DNA from: CAWANP01 sp963783445
GTDB lineage: Bacteria; Chloroflexota; Anaerolineae; JAAYZQ01
Length of the DNA stretch: 64,000 nucleotides
Direction of reading: 5' to 3'
Assembly (NCBI GenBank): GCA_963783445.1
Contig: CAWANP010000009.1
Location: 186,001 to 250,000 of the forward strand
Position numbers and translations under genes: made by a program. The stretch's first letter is position 1, and the number at the start of each line of letters is the position of its first letter. The notes under the pieces are model-generated. The model saw only the letters and a program-made list of their open reading frames with translations, was not told where the DNA came from and ran no database searches. Shown piece by piece: positions 28,339-37,417 of this stretch.

Positions 28339-30078
28339 TCAAAAACGAATGAACAGCCATATCGTACCAATCGCCACGGTGATCAGCATGATCGGTAGCC
28401 CGACCTTCAGCCAGCTCATATAAGAAATCTTGTAGCCGGCTCGCTCAGAGATGCCGGCGGTTACCAGGTTCGGTGAGGCGCCGATGAGCGTACTGTTGCC
28501 GCCCATGGCCGAGCCAATGGACAATCCGTACCACAGCACGTTGTTGCCGGCGCCGGGTATGGTGAGGCTCAGGTAATCGACTACAGGCAGCATGGTTGCT
28601 GTGAATGGGATGTTATCGATCACTCCCGATAGCAAGGCCGCCGACCAGACCACGACCAGCGTGGCCAGTGTCAGATTGTTGCCTACCAGGTTGCTGATAC
28701 CCGTGGCGATCAGGCTGATCAGCCCTACCTCCTGTAGTGCGCCGACAGAGATAAACAGGGCGATGAAAAACACCAACGTCGTCCAATCCACGACCTTGAG
28801 CATCTCTTCGACATCGGGAGTCACCAAGATGAGCATGGCCACCGCGCCCAAGATGGCCGTCACGGCAGGGTCCAGGCCAATGGCATCGCCGGTGATAAAC
28901 AGCACCAGCATCGCGCCAAAGATGACTCCCGCTTTGCGCAATCGATTCGGCTGGGTGATACGCCCAGCCTCCTTCAGCCGCTCGCGCATGGCTTCGGAGA
29001 GCTTGCTGCCTGCTTCCCTGTACTCTTTGCGATAGCGCAGGACCACGTACAGTGTGAGTGCGATCAGGGCGGCCACCACCCCGGGAGTCAGATTGAACAG
29101 GAAATCGTTAAAGCCCAGCCCCGCGTAGGCGCCGATCAGGATGTTGGTCGGCGTGCCGATCAGGGTGCTAATGCCTCCGACGTTGGAAGCCAGTGCTTCG
29201 GGGATGAGCAATGCCAGGGGATTGAGCCCTACCGTGAGGGCAATCTGGATGGTGATGGGCGCCATGAGTAGCATGGTGGTCACATTGTCTAGCAGCGCCG
29301 AGGCCACGGAGGTGATGGCCATCAAGATGGTGACCAGAAGCCACAGCTTGCCCGCCGACAGCCGGTATGCCTGGTAAGCCATCCACTGAAAGATGCCGGT
29401 CTCTTCGATCACGGCAATGACGATCATCATCCCCATCACCAAAAAGATGACGTCAAAGTCCACGTACGACAGGGCCTGTTCGAAGGAAAAAATATAGAAA
29501 CTGGGGTTGATGGCGCCGCCTATGAGGCTGATGCCCAGCACCAAGGCGACTCCTAGCAGCGCTGCCGTGGTTTTGTGCAGTTTCTCCAGGGCAATGAGGA
29601 CCAGGACCAGGACAAAAGATAGGGTTGCTGCCCAAAAGCCCAGGGAAAGGGCTCGCTCCATCTGGATGTCGTCCAAGCGGACAGAGCCGCCGATATTGAG
29701 CTGAGCGATCTCTGCCGGTGGAAGGTGTATCTCTATGGTCTTGTAGTGAGGCCGGGCGATTTCGATAATCACGCTTTGATAGCCGGCCAGAGGCAGGTCC
29801 AGCAGAAAGCTGCCATCCTCCTGGCTGGAGACCTCGGCTGCAGGTTCGTGAGCCCCGTTCACCAGGGCTGCTACCTCGGCCTCGTGGACCGCTTCGCCCA
29901 GTGGATCCACCAGCCGGCCAGACATGCTCGCGCCGTCTGGATCAGACTCGGACTTGGCGTCTGCCCGAATCAAGGGCGGGAGATAATCGGTACACAAGAC
30001 CAGCCCCAGAACTAGGACCAGCAAGACCAGGATCAGCCTGCGCATGCCTCTTGCCTGCTTTATCAATCGCTTGAACAT
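28339..30078 (-). CDS. NhaD/ArsB-superfamily ion transporter with N-terminal extracytoplasmic domain
   Basis: The C-terminal 440 or so residues are a 10-12-helix transporter of the ion-transporter superfamily (CitMHS/ArsB/NhaD). Motifs include VDFDVIFLVMGMMIVIAVIE, LLDNVTTMLLMAPI, GGISTLIGTPTNILIGAYAG and GGNSTLIGASPNLVTAGI. Before it come a signal-anchor helix (MRRLILVLLVLVLGLVLC) and a carboxypeptidase-regulatory-like beta domain (MSGRLVDPLGEAVHEAEVAA, then SFLLDLPLAGYQSVIIEIAR). The start is placed at ATG 30078 (MFKRLIKQ), though the frame is open to 30156. It is probably a sodium/proton antiporter or anion pump. The transported ion cannot be read from sequence. Confidence 0.85.
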   Translation of the reverse strand: MFKRLIKQARGMRRLILVLLVLVLGLVLCTDYLPPLIRADAKSESDPDGASMSGRLVDPLGEAVHEAEVAALVNGAHEPAAEVSSQEDGSFLLDLPLAGYQSVIIEIARPHYKTIEIHLPPAEIAQLNIGGSVRLDDIQMERALSLGFWAATLSFVLVLVLIALEKLHKTTAALLGVALVLGISLIGGAINPSFYIFSFEQALSYVDFDVIFLVMGMMIVIAVIEETGIFQWMAYQAYRLSAGKLWLLVTILMAITSVASALLDNVTTMLLMAPITIQIALTVGLNPLALLIPEALASNVGGISTLIGTPTNILIGAYAGLGFNDFLFNLTPGVVAALIALTLYVVLRYRKEYREAGSKLSEAMRERLKEAGRITQPNRLRKAGVIFGAMLVLFITGDAIGLDPAVTAILGAVAMLILVTPDVEEMLKVVDWTTLVFFIALFISVGALQEVGLISLIATGISNLVGNNLTLATLVVVWSAALLSGVIDNIPFTATMLPVVDYLSLTIPGAGNNVLWYGLSIGSAMGGNSTLIGASPNLVTAGISERAGYKISYMSWLKVGLPIMLITVAIGTIWLFIRF

Positions 30079-30613
30079 CAACACCTCGGCTTTCAGAAAT
30101 ACCCTGTGCCAGAGAATACGGACCTTGACCCCCACATCCGTCTTCCTTGGCGACATCCGATCTCTGCCGTTGCAGGTCTATGATGAGAACCCCAGCATCC
30201 AAGATGGGCTGCCATATGGGTGGCGTTGCTTCACATAGTGTCTCCTGGCAACTCAATCTCAGCCTGCGCGGGCCAGTATACCCCAAGAGGCAGATCTGGG
30301 CAATGCGACGCTGTCCATTGTATCGTCGTTCGACTGCTGGTCCAAGCACTGGATCTGGCCGCAAATCCATGGTTCGCCACCCGTGGCGCCAAGACCGAGG
30401 GCCCGTTTCAGCCGGACGTCGTGAACATCTGGTCCGGTCCGTCCAATCTACCACTTGCGATTTCTCACGCTTTCTGGTAAAATACAAGGCGAAGCGAGGA
30501 TTTTGGGGATACTGGCTTACATACGCCAGTCAGGTTTTCCTCCAAAATGCCAAGTAAGAATCCAAGACTGTTCGGTGGCTTGCGACATCTAGAAAGAGAT
30601 GTGACGACGAGAG
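30079..30613. other. Divergent intergenic region
   Basis: 535 bases between divergent genes. No gene is supported. The only recognised signal is the plus-strand promoter at 30455-30483, listed separately. Confidence 0.5.
30455..30483 (+). promoter_or_regulatory. Sigma-70-type promoter for the VanW-like gene
   Basis: TTGCGA at 30455-30460 and TAAAAT at 30478-30483 with a 17-bp spacer, about 125 nt before the start codon. Confidence 0.5.
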
Positions 30614-32572
30614 ATGGAACAGCAATCTGGATGGGCCGGGCAGCTCCCGGCAACTGAGCCACAGGTAGAAAACCGGCCCCCCAAGTCAGTTTCCTGGGCC
30701 CCGCTGCCGCGGCCACCTTCTTGGTACGCCAGACCAAAGAATGGTGTGGCTTGGGAGCTGACCTTTGCCCTTCTGCTCGTGGCTGTCCTTATCAGCGTGA
30801 TGGCTGGTTTGTTCATGCTAGAGTTGTGGTGGGCTGACCGGATAGTGCCAGGCGTCCGTGTCCTGAATGTAGATCTGGGCGGGTTGACCCGTGACCAGGC
30901 AAGGGAGCGCCTGGCAAGCAGCTTCCACTATCCGCCTGATCAGTACCCGACCCTCCGCTACGGCTACCTGGCCTGGTCTGTAGATCCGGCGGAGTTGGGC
31001 ATCCAACTGGACGTCAACACGACGGCAGATGCTGCCCTGGCAGTGGGTCATCGTGGCGATCTGACACTGCACTTCCGGGAGCAGATCGAGACCCTGCGCA
31101 ACGGACACGATGTGGACCCTGTCCTCTCAGCATCTCCTGGTGCTGGGGCCATGTTCCTCAGCCGCATTGCCCGTGAGATCAACCACCCGTCGCGGAACGC
31201 GACCCTCCAGATGGACGATGATCTGAGGGTGGAGGTCATTCCCGCTCAAATGGGGCGTGAAGTTGATGAGGCGACCACGCAGCAGGCTCTGGTCCAGCGT
31301 GCCATCGAGATGGAGGGCGGCGATGTAGAGTTGGCCATCCACGAGAGTCAACCCCTGCTGACAGATCTGATTGCTACCGAGGATAAGGTAAACCTCATCC
31401 TCAGTGAATCCCTCATCCTGACGGCTCCCGACTTTGAGCCCTGGACCATCGAGCCGGAGGATTTGGCCAATTGGTTGATCTTTCAGCCCTCGGTCGACCA
31501 AGACGGGCAGGCTATCCTGGAAGTCAGCTTGGATCTCGGGCCAGCCTATTCCCTCGTAGAGGAGATTGCCGTCCAGGTAGCGCGCAAGCCCAGGGACGCC
31601 CGTTTCCGCTACGATGTGGCCAATGACCGGGTGGACCCCGTCGTCCAGAGTATCGTCGGCCAGACCTTGGACGTTACGGCGACCGTATCCCTGATCGAAC
31701 GTGCTGCCACCAGTGAGCAGCGCATCGTTCCCCTTCCACTGGTGCCGATTCCCCCGTCGATTGCCATCACGGATGTGCCCGATGTGGCCAGCTTTGACCT
31801 GATCAGCGAAGGGACAAGCAACTTTTCTGGGTCATCGGCGGCGAGGACTCAAAACATTGGCGTCGGGGCTGTCCAGTTCGATGGGGTACTCGTTGCCCCG
31901 GGCCAGACTTTTTCCTTCAATCACTATCTTGGCGAAGTGACTGCCGAGAAGGGCTATGCGGAGAGCATCATCATCTGGGGCAATGAGACCCGGACAGACG
32001 TGGGCGGGGGTCTATGCCAGGTATCGTCCACCGCCTTCCGCGCTGCCTTTTGGGCTGGGGTACCCATTACAGAACGTGTGCCCCACCTGTTTCGTGTAAG
32101 CTACTACGAGCCGCCCAGGGGAATGGACGCTACAATCTACTCGCCCTACACCGATTTCAAGTGGGTCAATGACACAGAAGAGTTTATTCTTATCCGGACT
32201 TATATGGACAAGGCCAACAAGAACCTGACCTTCCGTTTCTATGGTGCCGACTCAGGTCGCACGGTCGAAATGGATGGCCCTCACGAGAGCCGGATTATAG
32301 AGCCTCCGCCGCCGCTCAATCGACCCACCTCGACGCTGCTCAAGGGCCAGAAGAGGCAGATCGAGTGGGGCAAAGACGGGATGGACGTGACGGTCTATCG
32401 CACTGTCAAGGAGAACGGCAAGGAGGTGCGGCAGGACGAGTTCTTTAGCCGCTACAAGCCCTGGCAGGCCGTTTACCTGGTGGGGACAAAGGAAGTGCCA
32501 ACCCCGGTACCGACTCCAGTGCCGCCCCCGGAGCCCACGCCAGAACCCGCTGAAGCGTCCACCGGGGGATAG
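30614..32572 (+). CDS. VanW family protein with N-terminal membrane anchor
   Basis: 652 residues. A cytoplasmic N-terminus is followed by one membrane helix (LTFALLLVAVLISVMAGLFM). Next come PG-binding-4-like repeats, the first starting VPGVRVLNVDLGGLTRDQAR. The VanW domain is clear: SSAARTQNIGVGAVQFDGVL, VAPGQTFSFNHYLGEVTAEK, GGGLCQVSSTAFRAAFWAG and ATIYSPYTDFKWVND. The C-terminus resembles a G5-like beta domain and ends with a Pro-rich tail (PTPVPTPVPPPEPTPEP). VanW proteins are cell-envelope proteins linked to vancomycin-resistance clusters in some bacteria, but their activity is not established. The gene is intact and has its own promoter and a strong terminator. Confidence 0.88.
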   Translation: MEQQSGWAGQLPATEPQVENRPPKSVSWAPLPRPPSWYARPKNGVAWELTFALLLVAVLISVMAGLFMLELWWADRIVPGVRVLNVDLGGLTRDQARERLASSFHYPPDQYPTLRYGYLAWSVDPAELGIQLDVNTTADAALAVGHRGDLTLHFREQIETLRNGHDVDPVLSASPGAGAMFLSRIAREINHPSRNATLQMDDDLRVEVIPAQMGREVDEATTQQALVQRAIEMEGGDVELAIHESQPLLTDLIATEDKVNLILSESLILTAPDFEPWTIEPEDLANWLIFQPSVDQDGQAILEVSLDLGPAYSLVEEIAVQVARKPRDARFRYDVANDRVDPVVQSIVGQTLDVTATVSLIERAATSEQRIVPLPLVPIPPSIAITDVPDVASFDLISEGTSNFSGSSAARTQNIGVGAVQFDGVLVAPGQTFSFNHYLGEVTAEKGYAESIIIWGNETRTDVGGGLCQVSSTAFRAAFWAGVPITERVPHLFRVSYYEPPRGMDATIYSPYTDFKWVNDTEEFILIRTYMDKANKNLTFRFYGADSGRTVEMDGPHESRIIEPPPPLNRPTSTLLKGQKRQIEWGKDGMDVTVYRTVKENGKEVRQDEFFSRYKPWQAVYLVGTKEVPTPVPTPVPPPEPTPEPAEASTGG

Positions 32573-32590
32573 GATCCCAGAACACAGCCA

Positions 32591-32625
32591 GAGCGCATTG
32601 CCTGAGATGAGCAATGCGCTCTTTT
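32591..32625 (+). terminator. Rho-independent terminator after the VanW-like gene
   Basis: GAGCGCATTGC and GCAATGCGCTC form an 11-bp perfect stem with a 9-nt loop, followed directly by TTTT. It begins 19 nt after the stop codon. Confidence 0.85.
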
Positions 32626-32732
32626 GTCACCAAAGCCATCGGTTGTAGTGCGGTCTTTCTCATTTTGCCTGTCCCGAGTTCATCCCGGGCCCGCGAGGGG
32701 CCTGCTGGGCAAAGCGACGTCGAAGGAGCCCA

Positions 32733-33317
32733 CTACGCGACTTGCAGGCTCCGGTGCCGCACCACGAGACCCGTGGCCAGGAGCACTGCCCCGATAAGGA
32801 AAAATCCGCCGATAATGATCGGAGTTGGCAGGTCAATGCCCGTGCCGGGTGGCCGACCTTCGTAGCAGCCAGGGTTGTCCGGGTCAATGGGGCAGGTCCC
32901 ATCCTGATGCAACAGGCGGACTCGGTACTTCCAACTGTCCTCCTCGCTCTCCAGACAGTCGCAGCACATCTGGTACACGATCTCTGTTTGCCCACCGTCC
33001 ACCCAATCCACCTCCGCAGCCAGGGCAGGACACACGTTCTGCTCGATATCGGTTTCTGCGATCAGGCAGGCATCGTCTTCGCCACAGCAATCCGTGCAGT
33101 CGGTATGCTCCAAGATGATGGGCTGGCAGCCGGTGCCAGCCCGGTTGAGATCCTCAAAGGAGCGGTTGATGATCACGTAGAATGGTGGCGCCTCGGGGAT
33201 GCAATCCTTGGACATCTCTGGGCCATCAGGGCGTGGACCGCTAGCCAGCACGGTCAAGGGCATGAGTTGCAGAAGAAATACCAGGACCAACGCTGAGATC
33301 CTCAATGTGGAACGCAT
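32733..33317 (-). CDS. Secreted Cys-rich protein with C-terminal membrane anchor
   Basis: 194 residues. A signal peptide (ISALVLVFLLQLMPLTVLAS) is followed by a Cys-rich, acidic ectodomain with clusters CTDCCGEDDAC and CCDCLESEEDSW, about 12 cysteines in total. Near the end PTPIIIGGFFLIGAVLLATG forms one membrane helix followed by Arg/His, so it is a type-I-like surface protein. No family is recognised. It is convergent with the VanW-like gene. Start ATG 33317 has GGAGG upstream on the minus strand. Confidence 0.6.
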   Translation of the reverse strand: MRSTLRISALVLVFLLQLMPLTVLASGPRPDGPEMSKDCIPEAPPFYVIINRSFEDLNRAGTGCQPIILEHTDCTDCCGEDDACLIAETDIEQNVCPALAAEVDWVDGGQTEIVYQMCCDCLESEEDSWKYRVRLLHQDGTCPIDPDNPGCYEGRPPGTGIDLPTPIIIGGFFLIGAVLLATGLVVRHRSLQVA

Positions 33318-33368
33318 CAGGTTGCCTCCTTGTTCGGAATGCCTGGCCCTTTCACGAGACAGTTCGCC

Positions 33369-34697
33369 CTACTCGCCCATCTCGTGGAGATCCGCCAAAT
33401 GACGCCGGATTTCGGAGCGCATCTCCTCGTCCTCAGCGGTGGCCAGGGCCTGTTCAAGTGCGGCTATAGCCTCCAGTGGTTGATCCAGGACCCCGTAGGC
33501 CAAGCCCAGGTAAAAGTGCGCCTGGCTGTAGTTGCCATCCAGTGCAACCGCCCGACTCAAGTGTGCCACCGCCAGGCGAAACTGACGTGCCTCCAACTCC
33601 ACAGCTCCCAGCACTGTGTAGGCTGGTGCTGAAGTATCATCGTAGCGCAGAACCTGCTGGGCCGCCGCCGCTGCCTTGGCCGAGTGGCCTGTCTCGTAAT
33701 AGCCGATAGCCATGTTGACCAGTGTGCTGGGCTGCGGCTCCCCAAAGGCCACAGCCTGGCGGTAGTGGGTCAGCGCTTCGTCGGTCGCATGAATAGCCTG
33801 CAGGCTCAGCCCAAGGTTGTGCTCGATGGCGCTCGTACCCGGCTCCAGCGTCAACGCTTGTCGAAAGGCGGCGATGGCCTTTTCATGATCCCCTCGCTCG
33901 GCGTGGACCAGTCCCAGATTGTTGTGTGTCTCGGCCCAGTTGGGTGCCAGGGCCCTGGCTGCCTCAAAAGACTGCTCGGCAAGCCCCAAGTATCCCTGTT
34001 TGAAATAGAAGGTACCCAGGGCGAGAGGGGGGGTGGCGTCATCCGGGGCCAGGTCGCTGGCCCATGTCCAAGCCTGGACTGCGCATGGGCCATAGATCTG
34101 CTCCCCTACATCTCCCCTGGCCCATTGGCTGCACAACTGTCCAAGCCCCATTGGCGCAAGCGAAAGAACCCGGCGGACAGGGGCCAAGCTCAGAGCCAAG
34201 GTGGCTACCAAAGCCAGAAGCAATACAATGGCGCTCACCCCCGCCAGCCTTCCCAGGACTTTCTGGTATCCCTGAGATCGATGCTGGCTCGACACTTCTT
34301 GGAGGTCGGCGCGACGCAAGAACCTGACCTCACAGAGGCTGAGCGCCTTCAAGGTCACATCACTGGGGCGATTCTCACCCAGCATGTCATCACCAAAGGT
34401 GCTGCCTGGATTCAGAACTGTCACCTGCTGGCCTGTTCTCCACGAGTCAGCATAAGCGCCTGCCTGGCCCTTGGTGATCAGTCCCCAGAAACCGGCACGG
34501 GCTCGAAGTGGCAGGATAACCTCGCCTGGGGAGTAGACGTGGGTGCGTATCTGGCTTGCTAGGTAGGATACATCAGCCGCCTTCAGGCCCCAAGGGACGG
34601 CCAGCCGGTCCAACTGCTGGCGAATGACATCCTGCATTACGTCCGAGCGCAGATCACCTTCCACAACTTGGTCGCCGCTCAGTTCCTGTTCATTCAC
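33369..34697 (-). CDS. Cyclic-nucleotide-binding-like, membrane-anchored TPR protein
   Basis: 442 residues. Residues about 40-145 look like a cNMP-binding/Crp-type beta-barrel (VYSPGEVILPLRARAGFWGL, then VLNPGSTFGDDMLGENRPSD), although the exact phosphate-binding Arg is uncertain. One membrane helix follows (VSAIVLLLALVATLALSLAP). Residues about 205-435 are five to six TPR repeats, for example NWAETHNNLGLVHAERGDHE and KAIAAFRQALTLEPGTSAIE. The layout suggests a cytoplasmic sensor domain joined through the membrane to an external protein-interaction domain. The gene is intact. It lies 51 nt downstream of the start of the Cys-rich protein gene and may be transcribed with it. Confidence 0.7.
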   Translation of the reverse strand: MNEQELSGDQVVEGDLRSDVMQDVIRQQLDRLAVPWGLKAADVSYLASQIRTHVYSPGEVILPLRARAGFWGLITKGQAGAYADSWRTGQQVTVLNPGSTFGDDMLGENRPSDVTLKALSLCEVRFLRRADLQEVSSQHRSQGYQKVLGRLAGVSAIVLLLALVATLALSLAPVRRVLSLAPMGLGQLCSQWARGDVGEQIYGPCAVQAWTWASDLAPDDATPPLALGTFYFKQGYLGLAEQSFEAARALAPNWAETHNNLGLVHAERGDHEKAIAAFRQALTLEPGTSAIEHNLGLSLQAIHATDEALTHYRQAVAFGEPQPSTLVNMAIGYYETGHSAKAAAAAQQVLRYDDTSAPAYTVLGAVELEARQFRLAVAHLSRAVALDGNYSQAHFYLGLAYGVLDQPLEAIAALEQALATAEDEEMRSEIRRHLADLHEMGE

Positions 34698-34892
34698 CCA
34701 AGGTTCTCCTACCGTCGCGCCCGTGACTTGCCAACACCATCAGTTTACCACGTTTCCCCAAGGCTGTCAACATAGAGCGCAGGGGCCTTCCTATCCCACT
34801 TGATTTCTGACAAACACTGTTGTTTTCACCACTAAATCGCAATAAACTGCGAGATTTGCGTCGTCCAGCCCTAGATCCATCAGGTTGCCTAC

Positions 34893-34921
34893 TTTACAAA
34901 TATCGGATCTTGGTGTATAAT
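34893..34921 (+). promoter_or_regulatory. Sigma-70-type promoter for the barrel-like protein gene
   Basis: TTTACA at 34893-34898 and a perfect TATAAT at 34916-34921 with a 17-bp spacer. The gene start is 45 nt downstream, behind AAAGGGGG. Confidence 0.65.
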
Positions 34922-34965
34922 AGATGTACTTATCCGTTGATATGCACTGAAAAAGGGGGCATGCC

Positions 34966-37213
34966 ATGGTAAATAGGAAAAAGATAGATATTCCCGTAGA
35001 AGTGGGCGGTCGACTGGTGACTAACCGGGGGGTACACCTGCAGCCCTTTGGACACCACGGAGATTGGCTAAACAACGCCTCCTACTGGGTGGACCTGCTG
35101 GTGAGTATGGGAATGTCCTGGGTTGTGCTCCTCACCGACAGCGACGCGGTGCGGCAGACACACTATGGCCTGAACCCCCTCAAAGTACTCCTGGATGCTG
35201 GCATCATCCCCATCATCCGCGAACGGAGGACGTTCCCCAGGCCCTTTACCGACCACGATACCTTCCGGTGGACAGTGGATCTGTATGGGCAGTATGGCCT
35301 CAAACCGTTTTGGATCATCCGTAATGAACCCTTTGATGATCGAGAATGGGTCAAACATCGCGTGCCGCCCGATGCCTGGGACATCATCATGAGGGTCTGG
35401 GCCCAAGCTGCCAGCTTTATCGCCGCCAATGGTGGCTATGTTGGTTTTCCCGATGGTCCCTGCTATGACTTCAACCCCTTTGAAAGTATCAAGGCCCATG
35501 ACTGCCAGTGGATCTTTGATGCGGGCCTTGGATTCTACACCGGGCATCACTATGGCAAAAACCGGCCCCGTGACTATCCTTACGATGCCGTTACTCGCCA
35601 TGGCGCGCAGCTGACCGAGGAGGCATACCAGCGACTCCTGGATGACTATGCCGGCGATCGTACCTGGCGGGAAGAACCCATTGAGTTGCTTAACCAGCGG
35701 CGCGGCGAACTCCAAACAGCCACGCTGACCGCTCTTGAGGATGATACCTGCTGGCGGGGATGGGAAAAGATCGCCCGCTGGTCCCTGGAAACCTTTGGCT
35801 ATGCGGTGCCCATGGCCATGACGGAAGGTGGCTGGGTGCCGCGAGATCGCCCGGGCACGGGGCACAATACGGATATCCGCATGCCGTACACCACGCCCAA
35901 GATGGTGGCAAAAAAGACGCTGCAGATCTTCGATACGCCCTCCCCCTTCTTTGCCATCTGTCCCTGGCTGTTGGCCGACGAAGACATGGGGGGCGTCGGT
36001 TGGCCTTTCGATGCCTGGCACGGCTGGGCTTACAGCGAAAAGTACGGCCGCAAAAAAGCCGGTCATTACTGCCCTCCAGCAGAACCCTCCCAAGGAGATC
36101 CAAGCACGGACCGAGCCAATGGTCATTGATGTGGACGGTGATACCCGCGATTGGGAATGGGTCGGCCAGACTTATGGGACCAGCTATCGGCGGGGCAAGA
36201 CCTCTCTGCGGCTTATCGAGGTCCACGAGAACGAGGGCCCTGCAACCCTGGATGTGTGGGTGGTGGACGCCGATGGCCTGCCTGTCAGTGGAGCTGAATT
36301 CTACTGCTATCACCCCGATGCCCCCACCATTGAGGCGGGTGAGTGGTACAGCCAGGGGGATCTCAAAACCACTGGCCCCGATGGCCGGCTGCGATTCGCG
36401 CTGCCCGCCAGCAGCACCCCGTGTTCGCCGGGCGGGTGCCAGGGCGCCATCTGGCCCAAGGGTCAGGGTGATGTGCTGGAGAAGCTGGGAATGCTGGCCG
36501 GTACGCGAAACCGTCACCTGAACGGAATGTGGCAGATGGTAGAGGCAGGTACTCCATTCCTGCCTGAGCCGGAGCCAAGCCCAGAGCCCACACCAGTACC
36601 AGAGCCCACCCCAGATCCGCAACCCCAACCCCAGGCAACAGGTTGGGAGATGTCAGTGGCCTACCAGGCCGGCCCTCGGGTCATAGCCGGAAGATTTCCC
36701 TACCCTGGCATCGATTTGACGGTTGCCGATCCATGGGGCAACGCCAGCACTGTGACCAGTGGATCCAAGCCAGAGCACGGGGAGGGTGGCTTTGAGGTAG
36801 TCGCTCCACACCAGGTTGCCTACACCTTGGCTTTCTTGGGTGAAACCTTTGAAGTGCAGGTCAGGGAGGGAACCACTCTGGTTAACTTCGACCGCATAGA
36901 GCCGCCTGCGCCAGTGCCAGAGCCTGTACCCGAACCTGGGCCTGTACCGGCACCTGTACCTGAGCCTGAGCCTGTACCTGTACCTGCACCTGTACCTGAG
37001 CCTGTACCTGCACCTGCACCTGAACCTGAACCTGTTCCTGTACCTTCACCTGTGCCTGAGCCCGTACCTGCGCCTGAGCCCGAACCTGTACCTGAGCCTG
37101 ACCCCGAATCTGGAGTGGAACCTGACCCCGGCCCACCAGGCGCGCGCTGGACAGCAGTCTTGGAGAAGCTTGAGCGGATTGAATCCCTCATTGCCAGGCT
37201 GCCTGAAGAGTAG
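34966..37213 (+). CDS. Large protein with glycosidase-like N-terminal domain and Pro-rich repeat tail (one frameshift)
   Basis: About 749 residues once joined. The N-terminal 360 or so residues have features of a (beta/alpha)8 glycoside-hydrolase-like fold: GVHLQPFGHHGDWL, GLKPFWIIRNEPFDDREW (an N-E-P motif as in clan A catalytic acids) and AMTEGGWVP near the end of the domain (possible second Glu). This is inference. The frame changes at an A6 run (36053-36058). A beta domain follows (TLDVWVVDADGLPVSGAEFY), then a first Pro/Glu linker, another beta domain and a long P-V-P-E-P repeat tail. A short coiled end follows (AVLEKLERIESLIARLPEE). No signal peptide is seen, which is odd for a domain set that looks extracellular. 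Confidence 0.6.
36905..37125 (+). repeat. Six-base-period tandem repeat encoding Pro-Val/Glu/Ala-Pro
   Basis: Repeated CCTGTA and CCTGAG-type hexamers encode alternating Pro with Val, Glu or Ala. This gives a rigid linker near the C-terminus of the preceding protein. A repeat of this kind can vary in length between strains. Confidence 0.75.
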
Positions 37214-37275
37214 CCCTGAACCAGATACTCGGCTGGATTCTGTTCTCTGCCTGCGGCATTCCTCGGCCTATAAAA

Positions 37276-37302
37276 AGCCCCCCTCCAATTCGGAGGGGGG
37301 CT
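37276..37302. terminator. Bidirectional terminator between convergent genes
   Basis: AGCCCCCCTCC and GGAGGGGGGCT form an 11-bp stem with a 5-nt loop. On the minus strand it is followed by TTTTTA, and on the plus strand by TGTGCTTTT. It sits between the barrel-like protein gene and rsmE. Confidence 0.85.
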
Positions 37303-37417
37303 TGTGCTTTTCGGTGTTCGGGTTCAGGCTGTAGTTCCCACAGGATAGTCCAAGGCCAGATCTCACGGTCGCCGCTACCCAGCAACGATCGTTGGTCAAC
37401 GACGAACCATGGCCGCC

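Noticed and set aside
36905..37125. Periodic repeats considered as a CRISPR array
   Set aside because: The period is 6 bases, in frame and coding. There are no spacers of 25-40 bases and no cas genes in the window.
36820..37191. Minus-strand frame rich in Gly, Ser and Thr
   Set aside because: It is an antisense shadow of the Pro-rich repeat tail, without a ribosome binding site or family features.
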